The position numbers and the translations under genes were made by a program. The notes beneath the pieces are model-generated. The model made no database searches. It was not told the DNA's origin and worked only from the letters and a program-made list of their open reading frames with translations. 64,000 nucleotides of DNA from Coprobacter sp. (GTDB taxonomy: Bacteria; Bacteroidota; Bacteroidia; Bacteroidales; UBA11471): assembly GCA_017462265.1 (NCBI GenBank), contig JAFTRN010000002.1, forward strand, positions 32,097 through 96,096, read 5' to 3'. Every line of letters begins with the position of its first letter. Positions within the stretch are counted from its first letter, which is position 1. Shown here piece by piece: positions 55,468 through 64,000 of the stretch.

Positions 55468-57096
55468 TTATCGGTCGATATCGGGTACTACATAGTCGAG
55501 TGAAGCGCCGATGGTGATAAGGTCGGCAATTTTGCTGCCTTTTACGAGATGATCGATGGCACCTACCAATGAATAGCCCGGCGATACAACTTTCAGACGA
55601 TAGGGGTTCTTTTCGCCGCGGCTTTCGAGATATATGCCGAACGCACCACGAGAGGCCTCTACCTGCTTGAAATAACGTCCTTCGGGTACTTTGATGATGG
55701 GTTTCATCTTCACGGCGAAATCGCCTTCGGGGATATTATCGACAAGTTGCTCGAGTATGTGTAGCGATTGTTCGATCTCTTTCATACGTACCATATAACG
55801 AGCGTATGAGTCGCCTTCGGTATAGAGTACTTCGTCGAATTCTACTTTGTCGTACACCGCGTAGGGGTTACGTTTACGCACGTCGCAAGCCCAGCCCGAG
55901 CCACGTCCCGACGGACCGGTCATGTTGTAGCGTATGGCGTCGTCGAGCGACAGATTGCCCATGCCTATCATACGGTTGCGAGCGATAACGTTGTTGGAGA
56001 ACAGGTTGTGATACTCCTTCAATGCGCCGGGCATGATGGCGATAAGTTCTTTGATGCGACGTTGGAAATTGGGGTGAATGTCGGCCATTACACCGCCTAT
56101 GGTGTTGTAGTTGAGCGACATACGTGCTCCGCAGGTTTCGTCGAAAATGTCGAGTACTTTTTCGCGTTCGCGGAATCCGTAACACAAGGCAGTCACCGAA
56201 CCGAGGTCCATGGCGAGCGTAGAGAAGAACAACAAGTGCGAGTTGATACGCATCAACTCGTCCATCATGGTACGAATGTATTGAGCGCGTTGCGGTACCT
56301 CTACCTGCATGGCCTCCTCTATACACATACACAAGGCGTGACGGTTCTGGCAGGCCGAGAGATAGTCGAGACGATCGGTCATGTGCAACGTCTGCGGGTA
56401 GGTCATACCCTCCCACAATTTCTCTATACCGCGATGTATATATCCGCAGTGTACGTCGATTTTCTTGATGATCTCACCATCGAGAGCTGTGCGGAAGTGC
56501 ATCACACCGTGGGTTGCCGGATGTTGCGGACCTATATTTATAATGTAATCGTCTTTGTCGAAGATGTCGATGATTTTGGTTTCTATCTTACCATCGGCAT
56601 TTACACTCAGCGATATGGTCTTGTCGTTGTTTTCCTCGCTTTCCGTGGGTACACGATTGTTTTCGCGACTGGTGTCGTAGTCTTTACGCAAGGGGTATCC
56701 GGCCCAATCGCCACGCAAGAATATGCGACGCATATCGGGGTGACCGATAAAGCGTATGCCGAAGAAGTCGTACACTTCACGTTCTTCGAAGTTGGCATTT
56801 GCCCACACATCGCTTACACTATATAATATAGGGTTTTCGCGGTCGGCCGTGGCGGCTTTCAATATTACCCAATGATTGTATTTTACAGAGTTGAGATAAT
56901 ATACCACACCCAATGTGTCGCCCCAGTCATTACCTACCAATGCGGCAAGATTGTCGAACTGCAAATCGGCATCGTCGTGCAACATACGCGCCAGTGCCGG
57001 GAGCTTCTCGGCCGGTACGGTGAAAGTAGGGTATTGCCCTTCTTCGAATACGGCCTCGGGAAGGAATGTCGTTATCTTTTCTTGTATATTTGCCAT
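55468..57096 (-). CDS. nuoCD: Complex I subunit NuoC-NuoD fusion
   Basis: 542 residues. The N-terminal third is NuoC-like (DLQFDNLAALVGNDW, EEREVYDFFGIRFIGHPDMRRIFL), the rest NuoD-like (NIGPQHPATHGVMHFRTALDGEIIKKIDVHCGYIHRGIEKL ... DPRIR-type C-terminus replaced by VVPDIDR). A natural fusion known from several bacteria, not an assembly artefact. It carries part of the quinone site. 24 bases after nuoB. Confidence 0.95.
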   Translation of the reverse strand: MANIQEKITTFLPEAVFEEGQYPTFTVPAEKLPALARMLHDDADLQFDNLAALVGNDWGDTLGVVYYLNSVKYNHWVILKAATADRENPILYSVSDVWANANFEEREVYDFFGIRFIGHPDMRRIFLRGDWAGYPLRKDYDTSRENNRVPTESEENNDKTISLSVNADGKIETKIIDIFDKDDYIINIGPQHPATHGVMHFRTALDGEIIKKIDVHCGYIHRGIEKLWEGMTYPQTLHMTDRLDYLSACQNRHALCMCIEEAMQVEVPQRAQYIRTMMDELMRINSHLLFFSTLAMDLGSVTALCYGFREREKVLDIFDETCGARMSLNYNTIGGVMADIHPNFQRRIKELIAIMPGALKEYHNLFSNNVIARNRMIGMGNLSLDDAIRYNMTGPSGRGSGWACDVRKRNPYAVYDKVEFDEVLYTEGDSYARYMVRMKEIEQSLHILEQLVDNIPEGDFAVKMKPIIKVPEGRYFKQVEASRGAFGIYLESRGEKNPYRLKVVSPGYSLVGAIDHLVKGSKIADLITIGASLDYVVPDIDR

Positions 57097-57120
57097 CGAT
57101 ATAAGAGGTTGTATTACAAG

Positions 57121-57714
57121 TTAATCTTGTGATTCTTCAATAGGTTTTTGTTCTTGGCGGTTTACTCCTCCGAAGAAGTTCTCTACTTTCACTTTACGTT
57201 GCAGTTGCATCATACCATAGAGAATGGCTTCGGGTCTCGGCGGACAACCGGGGATATACACATCGACGGGGAGTATTTCGCCTACTCCGCGCACTACGTG
57301 GTAAGAATTTTTGAACGGTCCGCCCGATACGGCGCAACCACCCACGGCTACGACATATTTGGGCTCGGCCATTTGGTCATAGAGACGTTTGAGCACGGGG
57401 GCCATTTTGTGCACAATCGTTCCGGCGACCATGATGAAGTCGGCCTGACGCGGACTGGCACGGGTTACCTCGAACCCGAAGCGCGCCATGTCATAGCGCG
57501 CGGCTCCGATCGACATGAATTCGATACCGCAACAGCTGGTAGCGAATGTCAGTGGCCAGAGTGAATTGGAGCGGCCCCAATTTATTGCGTCGTCGAGACA
57601 ACCTACAACGATGTTCGTCCCGTTGGCACGAAGCTCTTCGACCATTTTTTCGAGAGCTTCATTGTCTTTGAAGTCGTCGTACTTCATCGACTTTATGTTT
57701 GCTTTTACTTCCAT
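57121..57714 (-). CDS. nuoB: Complex I subunit NuoB
   Basis: About 197 residues. Binds the N2 4Fe-4S cluster next to the quinone: the ligands are in [17 protein letters not shown] and IPGCPPRPE. Start set at 57714, where the ATG overlaps the nuoA stop by 10 bases; a Met 7 codons earlier (57735) would deepen the overlap to 31 bases. Confidence 0.95.
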   Translation of the reverse strand: MEVKANIKSMKYDDFKDNEALEKMVEELRANGTNIVVGCLDDAINWGRSNSLWPLTFATSCCGIEFMSIGAARYDMARFGFEVTRASPRQADFIMVAGTIVHKMAPVLKRLYDQMAEPKYVVAVGGCAVSGGPFKNSYHVVRGVGEILPVDVYIPGCPPRPEAILYGMMQLQRKVKVENFFGGVNRQEQKPIEESQD

Positions 57715-58058
57715 TCCAATGCTCCTTTCTTCCATGCGTAAGCCAATCCCAATATGAGAATGACTAAGAAAAACAGAATGTTAACCAATCCTGCCACACC
57801 TAAGTCTCGAACTATAACTGCCCACGGAAACAGCAATACGGTTTCTACGTCGAACATCAAGAACAGAATGGCAAAGAGATAATAACCTGCCTTGAATTGC
57901 ATCCATGACGTGCCGTGCGTGGGGATACCGCACTCATACGCTTCTCCTTTTTGTGCGTTGTATGAGCGAGGTCCGATCAACGTGGCAATTATGAGAGCGG
58001 CAGCCACCAGCAACAATCCGGTGAGAGCTACGACTACAAATAATGATAAATTGCTCAT
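57705..58058 (-). CDS. nuoA: Complex I subunit NuoA
   Basis: 117 residues, three transmembrane helices. [41 protein letters not shown] is the hallmark segment. First gene of the nuo-atp cluster; nothing upstream in the 400-base gap encodes NuoE, F or G. Confidence 0.95.
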   Translation of the reverse strand: MSNLSLFVVVALTGLLLVAAALIIATLIGPRSYNAQKGEAYECGIPTHGTSWMQFKAGYYLFAILFLMFDVETVLLFPWAVIVRDLGVAGLVNILFFLVILILGLAYAWKKGALEWK

Positions 58059-58465
58059 CTTATATATCTATACTAAAATTAGGTTTCAACTTACGATTTT
58101 GCTTACAGGTGTATTGAAATAAACAACTTCCCAATAATACGGGTTATTAGGAAACGGAAAATAATTTCGGGGAAAATATACCCTCGCAAAATCAGGCTCA
58201 AAGTAACCTAAAAAAACGCACCTGCACAAATTATTTTACCAAAATTTCTCCAAAACGATGACTTTTTGGTTATATTTGGGGATAATGCCACAAATTGATG
58301 GGGATAGAGATTATTTGAAATTTTCTTAAACTTTATTAAAATTCTCTATTTCGAAAATCTTGGTGTGGTAATCTCGAAATAAAGATTAAATAACTGCGAG
58401 ATCTTTGTCGTTTTTTCATTAAAAAGTATTATCTTTGCTTATAGCTTTAATCGGCTATACTATAA
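58059..58465. other. Divergent non-coding region between nuoA and lpxK
   Basis: 407 bases, A+T-rich. A forward -7 box lies at 58430-58437. On the reverse strand no exact TAnnTTTG was found close to nuoA; the promoter of the large cluster therefore remains unassigned. No RNA gene recognised. Confidence 0.5.
58430..58437 (+). promoter_or_regulatory. -7 box of the lpxK gene
   Basis: TATCTTTG fits TAnnTTTG; a TTTG at 58404-58407, 22 bases upstream, may be the -33 element. 28 bases before the ATG at 58466. Confidence 0.65.
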
Positions 58466-59620
58466 ATGACTACAGAAATACAAACGCGTATGTCTAAAAA
58501 TGAAGATTCTCACGAGGTGAAATTATATCCTATATTGTCGCCGATAGCATGGGTGTATAAGATGGCGGTGTGGGTGCGTAATCGCCTGTTCGATTGGAAT
58601 ATACTTCCGTCGGAGAGTTTTGATGTGCCCGTTGTGAGCGTAGGGAATATCACGGTGGGTGGTACGGGTAAGACGCCACATACCGAGTATCTGGTGCGTC
58701 TGTTTTCCGATGCTTCGTATCGTGTGGCGGTGCTGAGTCGAGGCTATAAGCGACATACGCACGGATTCAGATTAGTCACGATGTCGTCGTCATCGACCGA
58801 GGTGGGCGATGAGCCATTGCAGATAAAGCGTAAATTTCCCACGGTGACGGTGGCGGTCGATGCCAATCGACGTCGCGGTATACGTCGCCTTATAGCGCAG
58901 TCGCCGGGCCTCGATGTGATATTGCTCGACGATGCCTATCAGCATCGCTATGTCACACCGGCGGTGTCGATACTGCTTACGAATTATAGACGCATGATAT
59001 ACGAGGATAAAATGTTGCCCGTGGGGCGTCTGCGTGAGTCGGTGGCCGAAAAGGCCCGTGCCAACTTTGTGATTGTAACTAAGTGCCCCGATGAGCTGAA
59101 ACCTATCGATTATCGCCTGCTCTCGAAGCATCTCGACCTATATCCTTACCAAAATCTCTATTTTACCGGATTGCGATATGATAGATTAGAGCCTGTTTTT
59201 CCCTCGGATATAGAGGAACGCGTCACGGTGGAGCAGTTGCATGAGACTCAGTGCGACGTATTGCTTGTGGCCGGTATAGCCTCGCCCGCTCTCTTTGTTG
59301 ATTATATACATAGATATACCGATAGGACGAAGTTGTGGAGCTATGGCGACCATCACGAGTTTTCTCAGCGCGAAATCCGCAAGATGGAGGAGTGGCTGGC
59401 TGCAACCATCGATCAAGGAGGAAAGGGTGTCGTAATCGTTACCGAGAAAGATGCGGTGCGGCTGCTCGATAATCCGAAGATTCCGCTCCTGCTCAAGCAA
59501 CACCTTTACTATCTCCCGCTGAGGGTGCATTTCATGCTGGAACAGGCGCAGGCTTTCAACGCCCAGGTGAAAGATTTGGTACTACGCTATCGTCGCAGTA
59601 CGATACAAGGTAAGAAATAG
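58466..59620 (+). CDS. lpxK: Tetraacyldisaccharide 4'-kinase LpxK
   Basis: 384 residues; phosphorylates the lipid A disaccharide at the inner membrane. N-terminal membrane-associated helix (LSPIAWVYKMAVWVRNRLFDW), P-loop VGGTGKTP at 64-71, RGYKRHTHGFRLV, VILLDDAYQHR (DDxxQH motif) and the C-terminal VTEKDAVRL. All motifs are intact. Followed by the nucleoside phosphorylase gene on the same strand after 86 bases. Confidence 0.95.
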   Translation: MTTEIQTRMSKNEDSHEVKLYPILSPIAWVYKMAVWVRNRLFDWNILPSESFDVPVVSVGNITVGGTGKTPHTEYLVRLFSDASYRVAVLSRGYKRHTHGFRLVTMSSSSTEVGDEPLQIKRKFPTVTVAVDANRRRGIRRLIAQSPGLDVILLDDAYQHRYVTPAVSILLTNYRRMIYEDKMLPVGRLRESVAEKARANFVIVTKCPDELKPIDYRLLSKHLDLYPYQNLYFTGLRYDRLEPVFPSDIEERVTVEQLHETQCDVLLVAGIASPALFVDYIHRYTDRTKLWSYGDHHEFSQREIRKMEEWLAATIDQGGKGVVIVTEKDAVRLLDNPKIPLLLKQHLYYLPLRVHFMLEQAQAFNAQVKDLVLRYRRSTIQGKK

Positions 59621-59706
59621 CCCTTTCCGATCGTGTGGGCTTAGAGGCAGTTTTAGCTTCAAAAAGGTCCTTCAAATAAAAAACAACTTCTTATATTCTA
59701 ATACGT

Positions 59707-60519
59707 ATGTTGGAGAAGATAAAAGAGACCGCTGCTTATATTGCGAGTAAATTCGAGCATATACCCGATACGGCCATCATATTGGGCACCGGATTGGGTG
59801 AATTGGTAGGCCACATTGAGGACAAGCGGGAATTGCCCTACGGTGAGATACCCCATTTCCCGCTATCGACGGTCGAGGGACATAGTGGCAAACTGATATT
59901 GGGTCGTTTGGGAGAGAAACCGATTCTCGCCATGCAGGGACGGTTTCATTATTACGAGGGCTACACGATGCAACAGGTCACATTTCCCGTGCGTGTATTG
60001 CGACAATTGGGGGTGAAGACGCTCTTTGTGTCGAATGCCGCCGGCGGTATGAATCCGCAATTCAAGGTGGGCGACCTCATGATTATCACCGACCACATCA
60101 ATACCTTCCCCGATAACCCGTTGAGAGGAAAAAATTATGAGGAGTTGGGCCCTCGCTTCCCCGATATGAGCGACGCCTACTCGCCTCGCCTCATCGACAA
60201 GGCCCTCGCGATAGCCGCACGTAATAATATAGAGGTGAGACAGGGGGTGTATGTAGGTACGCAAGGTCCTACGTTTGAAACACCGGCAGAGTATCGTTAC
60301 TTCCGCATCATCGGGGGCGATGCCGTGGGTATGTCCACCGTGCCCGAGGTGATTGTGGCGCATCATGGCGGTATGGAGGTGTTTGCCATCTCGGTGATTA
60401 CCGACTTGGGCGGATTTGGTGATATCGTGAAATGCTCACACGAAGAGGTGCAGAAGGCGGCCGCCGAGGCGCAACCCCGTATGACACTTATCATGCAACA
60501 ACTTATAGCCGAGAATTAG
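59707..60519 (+). CDS. Purine nucleoside phosphorylase
   Basis: 270 residues, trimeric PNP type (PunA/XapA-like). Converts purine ribo- and deoxyribonucleosides plus phosphate to base and sugar 1-phosphate. Motifs: ILGTGLGEL, EGHSGKLILG, MQGRFHYYEGY, VSNAAGGMNP, DHIN, TQGPTFETPAEYR with the purine-site Glu, and GMSTVPEV. Lies 42 bases before thiL. Confidence 0.93.
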   Translation: MLEKIKETAAYIASKFEHIPDTAIILGTGLGELVGHIEDKRELPYGEIPHFPLSTVEGHSGKLILGRLGEKPILAMQGRFHYYEGYTMQQVTFPVRVLRQLGVKTLFVSNAAGGMNPQFKVGDLMIITDHINTFPDNPLRGKNYEELGPRFPDMSDAYSPRLIDKALAIAARNNIEVRQGVYVGTQGPTFETPAEYRYFRIIGGDAVGMSTVPEVIVAHHGGMEVFAISVITDLGGFGDIVKCSHEEVQKAAAEAQPRMTLIMQQLIAEN

Positions 60520-60561
60520 AAACTACTGACTCTTGGTGTCAAAATAAAGATAATTTCTGAA

Positions 60562-61626
60562 ATGGAACAACAAAAACGTACCGAAATAGCGACATTGGGC
60601 GAGTTTGGTCTCATACGTCGCCTTACTGCCGACATTCCGTTGAAAAACGCCTCATCGCTCAAAGGCGTGGGCGACGATGCCGCCGTGCTCAACTATGGCG
60701 ATAAACGGGTGTTGGTGACGACCGATTTACTGCTCGAAGGCATACATTTCGACCTCACGTATGTGCCGTTGAAACATCTCGGTTACAAATCGGCCGTGGT
60801 CAATTTTTCCGATATTTATGCCATGAACGGCCGTCCCTGCCAGATTACCGTCTCGCTCGGTGTGTCGAAACGATTCTCGGTAGAGGATATCGAGGAGTTG
60901 TACGCGGGCATACGCCTTGCTTGCGAAATCTATGGCGTGGACCTTGTGGGTGGCGATACATCGGCATCGATGACGGGGCTCACCATAAGTATCACCTGCA
61001 TGGGTGAGGCCGAGGCCGATAAAATAGCCTATCGCAATGGCGCACGAGAGAACGACCTTATATGCGTGAGTGGCGACTTAGGGGCTGCCTATATGGGCCT
61101 GCAACTGCTCGAGCGTGAAAAGGCTGTTTTTGCGGGTGAGAGCGATTTTACCCCGGCATTTGAGGGGCGCGAGTACCTGCTCGAGCGACAGTTGAAACCC
61201 GAGGCGCGTAAAGACATTGTAGCCGCTCTCGCCGAGCGCAATATCGTGCCGACGGCTATGATGGATATTTCCGACGGATTGTCGTCGGAATTGCTGCATA
61301 TATGCACTCAGAGCAATGTGGGCTGTCGCATATACGAGGATCGTATCCCCATAGACTATCAGACGGCGGTCATGGCAGAGGAGTTCAATATGAGCTTGGT
61401 AACGGCGGCGTTAAATGGGGGTGAGGATTATGAATTGCTCTTCACCGTGCCTCTTACCCTGCACGACGAGGTGGCTGCCATACCGGGAGTGCGGGTGATC
61501 GGTCATATCACCGCGCCATCGTTGGGCTGTTATATGCTCACCCGCGACGATACCGAGATAGCCTTGCGCGCGCAGGGTTGGAACTCGCTCGCCGAGGAGA
61601 CTGCCGACGAAAAAAACGAAGAATAA
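60562..61626 (+). CDS. thiL: Thiamine-monophosphate kinase ThiL
   Basis: 354 residues; last step of thiamine diphosphate synthesis. EFGLIRRL, GVGDDAAVL, LLEGIHFDLTYVPLKHLGYKSAVVNFSDI, VGGDTSAS, SGDLGAAYMGLQLLE, MDISDGLSSEL and NGGEDYELLFTV are family signatures. It is about 30 residues longer than E. coli ThiL. Precedes the two TlpA-like lipoprotein genes by 31 bases. Confidence 0.95.
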   Translation: MEQQKRTEIATLGEFGLIRRLTADIPLKNASSLKGVGDDAAVLNYGDKRVLVTTDLLLEGIHFDLTYVPLKHLGYKSAVVNFSDIYAMNGRPCQITVSLGVSKRFSVEDIEELYAGIRLACEIYGVDLVGGDTSASMTGLTISITCMGEAEADKIAYRNGARENDLICVSGDLGAAYMGLQLLEREKAVFAGESDFTPAFEGREYLLERQLKPEARKDIVAALAERNIVPTAMMDISDGLSSELLHICTQSNVGCRIYEDRIPIDYQTAVMAEEFNMSLVTAALNGGEDYELLFTVPLTLHDEVAAIPGVRVIGHITAPSLGCYMLTRDDTEIALRAQGWNSLAEETADEKNEE

Positions 61627-61657
61627 GTACGAAAAATAAGTAAATAAAAATATCACG

Positions 61658-62719
61658 ATGAAAACAAAAACATTATTTGTGGCGGGTTTGGCGCTGATGC
61701 TTACCGCCTGTGCGAAAAATTACACTCTTGTGGCCGATTGTCCCGATGAAAACGCCAAAATGGCCTATATACGCGATGCCTCTACCGGAGAACCTATCGA
61801 CAGCGTAGCTATAACCGATGGAAAAATCTCATTCTCGGGAAAAATATCCGAGCCTCAATTGTGTCAATTGGTGGTAAGTCCGGGGTATATGAAGGCTGTA
61901 GTGGCCATCGAAGGTGGTGATATCACGGCCGACCTCACAACGGGTACGGCAACGGGTACGGCCATGAACGACTCTATCAATAGTTTCTACGCGGCTACCC
62001 GCCAATTGCAACAAAAGTTGTCGGCCGAGTATCGCTCCCTCGACCGTAAGGCAGCCGATTACGAAGAACAAGTCAATGCTCTTGTATCCAAACACATCGA
62101 TGCGCTGGGCGAGGTGGCCAAGCGTTACATCACCGCCATGCCGGGTACTCCTGTATCGACCTTCTGTCTGCTCAATTGGTTGTCGCAGCTTACCAAGCCT
62201 GAAAAATTCGAAAAAGCGATGGCTTATGTGTCGGACTATGATCGCAAGAATGCATCGATATGTCGCATGATAGAGGTGAACGAGGCTCAGAAAACGACTG
62301 CCCCGGGGTGTATGTTTGCCGATTTCACCATAGAGAATGGTAATATAGACGGCACACCAGCTTCGCTCTCTGACTACGTAGGCAAGGGTAAATATGTGCT
62401 TGTGGATTTCTGGGCTTCGTGGTGCGGTCCCTGTCGTGCCGAGATTCCGAATGTGAAAAAGGTATATGAACAGTACAAAGGCGATAAATTCGAAATCGTG
62501 AGCGTTGCCGTGTGGGACGAACGCGAGGCTTCGCTCAAAGCTATAGAGGAACTTGCCATGCCGTGGCCTCAAATCATCTCGGCCGGTGAAGTTCCTACCA
62601 AGCTCTATGGTATAGCCGGTATTCCACAAATCATATTGTTTGCCCCCGATGGTACCATCGCAGCTCGTAACCTGCGAGGCGAAAAATTGCGTCAGACTAT
62701 AGCCGATGCCTTGAAATGA
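61658..62719 (+). CDS. TlpA-like thioredoxin lipoprotein (CGPC)
   Basis: 353 residues; lipobox LTACAK (Cys about 19) after the signal peptide. N-terminal DUF4369-like beta domain, helical middle, and a C-terminal TlpA/ResA-type thioredoxin domain with VDFWASWCGPCRAEIPNVKK (CGPC 256-259) and GIAGIPQIILFAPDG. Likely a periplasmic-facing disulfide reductase. Its stop overlaps the start of a close paralogue by 4 bases. Confidence 0.88.
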   Translation: MKTKTLFVAGLALMLTACAKNYTLVADCPDENAKMAYIRDASTGEPIDSVAITDGKISFSGKISEPQLCQLVVSPGYMKAVVAIEGGDITADLTTGTATGTAMNDSINSFYAATRQLQQKLSAEYRSLDRKAADYEEQVNALVSKHIDALGEVAKRYITAMPGTPVSTFCLLNWLSQLTKPEKFEKAMAYVSDYDRKNASICRMIEVNEAQKTTAPGCMFADFTIENGNIDGTPASLSDYVGKGKYVLVDFWASWCGPCRAEIPNVKKVYEQYKGDKFEIVSVAVWDEREASLKAIEELAMPWPQIISAGEVPTKLYGIAGIPQIILFAPDGTIAARNLRGEKLRQTIADALK

Positions 62720-63798
62720 TGAAATATATCAATTTTATATTTCTTTTGTCGGGCTTATTGGCTCTCGTCGCTTGTAGCAAGCCCTACACTATCACGGTCG
62801 ATTGTGTCTCTCATGCCACCGATACGACAACGGTTTATTTGAAAGATTATTTTACCGGTGATCTTATAGACAGTGTGTCGGTAAAAGAGGGTAAGGCTGT
62901 ATTTACCGGTGATATACGTGCCGGAAAAATTGCACGTGTCGTGATAGGCGAAAACACGGCGACGATTGTGCTTGAACCGGGTGATATACAGGTCGCGTTC
63001 AATGCTGTGATTCCATTGTTTTATGAAATTTCGGGTACATCGCTCAATGATTCCCTCAACTATATACAGGGAAAAGATGTGACTTTTCAAGTCGGCAGTA
63101 TGTTTAAGATACTCTCTCTGAAAGATGACGCCGATATGGAGCGGAAGCGTGATAGTATCATGGCTGCTACAAACGACTCATTGCGAGTGCTGTATAAGAA
63201 TAATACGTCGTTATATGAAGGTACGCCGATAGGAGAACTATGTGTCGTGGAGTGGATGCGCAAAACCATAGGAACCGATGAGTTTTCTGAGGCCCGGACC
63301 TATCTCCCTCGATCGATAAAAAATACTGAACCGGTACAAAAACTCATCGCGACCGACAAGGGGGTGCGAGCCAATCGCCCCGGAAGTATGTTTGTCGATT
63401 TCACCATAGAGAATGGCAACATCGATGGTTCTTCGGTATCGCTCTCGGACTACGTGGGCAAGGGTAAATACGTGCTTGTGGATTTCTGGGCTTCGTGGTG
63501 CGCGCCATGTCGGGCCGGTATTCCTGCTATTAAGGAACTATATGAGGAGTATGCGGGTGAAAATTTCGATGTGGTAAGTGTTGCCGTGAACGATGGTCGT
63601 AATGCTACACTCAAGGCGCTTGAAAAAGAACAGATGCCGTGGCATCAGATAATCGACGCGCAGGATATACCCATGCGGTTATATGGCTTTACGGCTATAC
63701 CGCAGGTAATGTTGTTTGCTCCCGACGGCACGCTTGTGGCACGAGACTTACATGGTGATGCCGTACGCGAAGCGGTAGAAAAAGCTTTGGGTAAGTAA
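62716..63798 (+). CDS. TlpA-like thioredoxin lipoprotein (CAPC), tandem paralogue
   Basis: 360 residues; lipobox LVACSK. Same architecture as the preceding gene, with near-identical passages (MFVDFTIENGNIDG, LSDYVGKGKYVLVDFWASWC) but a redox centre CAPC at 262-265 and a divergent DUF4369 part. This is a tandem duplication with later divergence; the altered dipeptide would shift redox potential. A terminator follows. Confidence 0.88.
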   Translation: MMKYINFIFLLSGLLALVACSKPYTITVDCVSHATDTTTVYLKDYFTGDLIDSVSVKEGKAVFTGDIRAGKIARVVIGENTATIVLEPGDIQVAFNAVIPLFYEISGTSLNDSLNYIQGKDVTFQVGSMFKILSLKDDADMERKRDSIMAATNDSLRVLYKNNTSLYEGTPIGELCVVEWMRKTIGTDEFSEARTYLPRSIKNTEPVQKLIATDKGVRANRPGSMFVDFTIENGNIDGSSVSLSDYVGKGKYVLVDFWASWCAPCRAGIPAIKELYEEYAGENFDVVSVAVNDGRNATLKALEKEQMPWHQIIDAQDIPMRLYGFTAIPQVMLFAPDGTLVARDLHGDAVREAVEKALGK

Positions 63799-63821
63799 AA
63801 CTATCGTAGATAGATAAATGT

Positions 63822-63859
63822 CGGAGACCGGCCGTATAGGGTGCCGGTCTCCGTTTTTT
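63822..63859 (+). terminator. Rho-independent terminator after the TlpA pair
   Basis: Stem CGGAGACCGGC/GCCGGTCTCCG (63822-63832 / 63843-63853) with a 10-base loop and a following run of six T. Confidence 0.9.
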
Positions 63860-63868
63860 ATTATTGGT

Positions 63869-64000
63869 GTCCGATAAAGATTTTAAAAATCTTCGGAAAA
63901 CTATGATTTAAGATAATTTATGCGATAAAATAAAAAGAGGGGCTTGAGTTTGTGTTATAAAAAGATTGCCGTTAGGTAATCGATTTTTACAGCCCCGTAT
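63869..64000 (+). repeat. Hairpin-rich repeat unit 3 (cut by window edge)
   Basis: Starts GTCCGATA within ATTGGTGTCCGATAAA, then AGGGGCTTG, AAAAAGATTGCCGTTAGGTA (exact match to unit 2A) and the beginning of the long hairpin, ACAGCCCCGTAT. The rest lies outside the window. Confidence 0.8.

Noticed and set aside
55468..57096. NuoC-NuoD joining as an assembly error or frameshift
   Set aside because: The reading frame is continuous with an intact linker, and NuoCD fusion is common in nature.

Overview
The window reads as a chromosomal piece of a Bacteroidales bacterium (phylum Bacteroidota). The evidence is a SusC/SusD pair, many TlpA/DUF4369-type thioredoxin proteins, DUF3822 next to rsmD, fused NuoCD without NuoE/F/G, an F-type a subunit with a long N-terminal extension, and promoter -7 boxes of the Bacteroidota form TAnnTTTG. 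Most of it is of moderate G+C; a Barnesiella- or Muribaculaceae-like gut organism would fit, but the genus is my inference only.

Layout. 1-2128: 3' part of mutY, then convergent rsmD and a DUF3822 gene. 2248-7118: a forward run with an iron-sulfur membrane protein (NapH-like plus NapG-like parts), a Tat-targeted aldo/keto reductase-ferredoxin, DUF1893, an ECF-type membrane protein, tatA and tatC; the Tat translocase is encoded beside two likely substrates. 7175-11490: an M64-type peptidase lipoprotein, a DUF4143 ATPase with a large palindromic operator, and a rhamnogalacturonan-acetylesterase-like hydrolase. 11838-17393: a visibly A+T-rich island bounded by an exact 18-bp direct repeat, holding one five-gene operon of exported proteins (CHASE2-like sensor, unknown secreted protein, caspase-like protease, two Sel1-repeat proteins). 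This is the best candidate in the window for an undescribed system.

17416-22031: YciO/Sua5-like protein, ribBA, an LptF/LptG permease and a START-like protein. 22242-31080: a five-gene reverse operon, TlpA-like thioredoxin, beta-propeller lipoprotein, SusC, SusD, thioredoxin, with an attenuator-like hairpin before susC. 31512-40724: RecD/Pif1-like helicase, a Y1 (IS200-like) transposase beside a composite hairpin repeat, cardiolipin synthase, branching enzyme glgB, a YhcH-like protein, an RsmF-like methyltransferase and, divergent from it over a perfect 34-bp palindrome, an RsmI-like methyltransferase.

41269-58058: one reverse cluster of about 17 kb for energy conversion. The eleven-subunit complex I genes (nuoA, B, CD, H ... 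I, J, K, L, M, N) are interrupted between nuoH and nuoI by a complete eight-gene F1Fo ATP synthase set (atpD, C, B, E, F, H, A, G). 58466-63798: lpxK, purine nucleoside phosphorylase, thiL and two tandem TlpA-like lipoproteins. A family of roughly 140-205-bp multi-hairpin units with GTCCGATA/TATCGGAC ends occurs at 32.96-33.33 kb, 40.83-41.21 kb and at the right edge of the window. I saw no tRNA, rRNA or CRISPR array.
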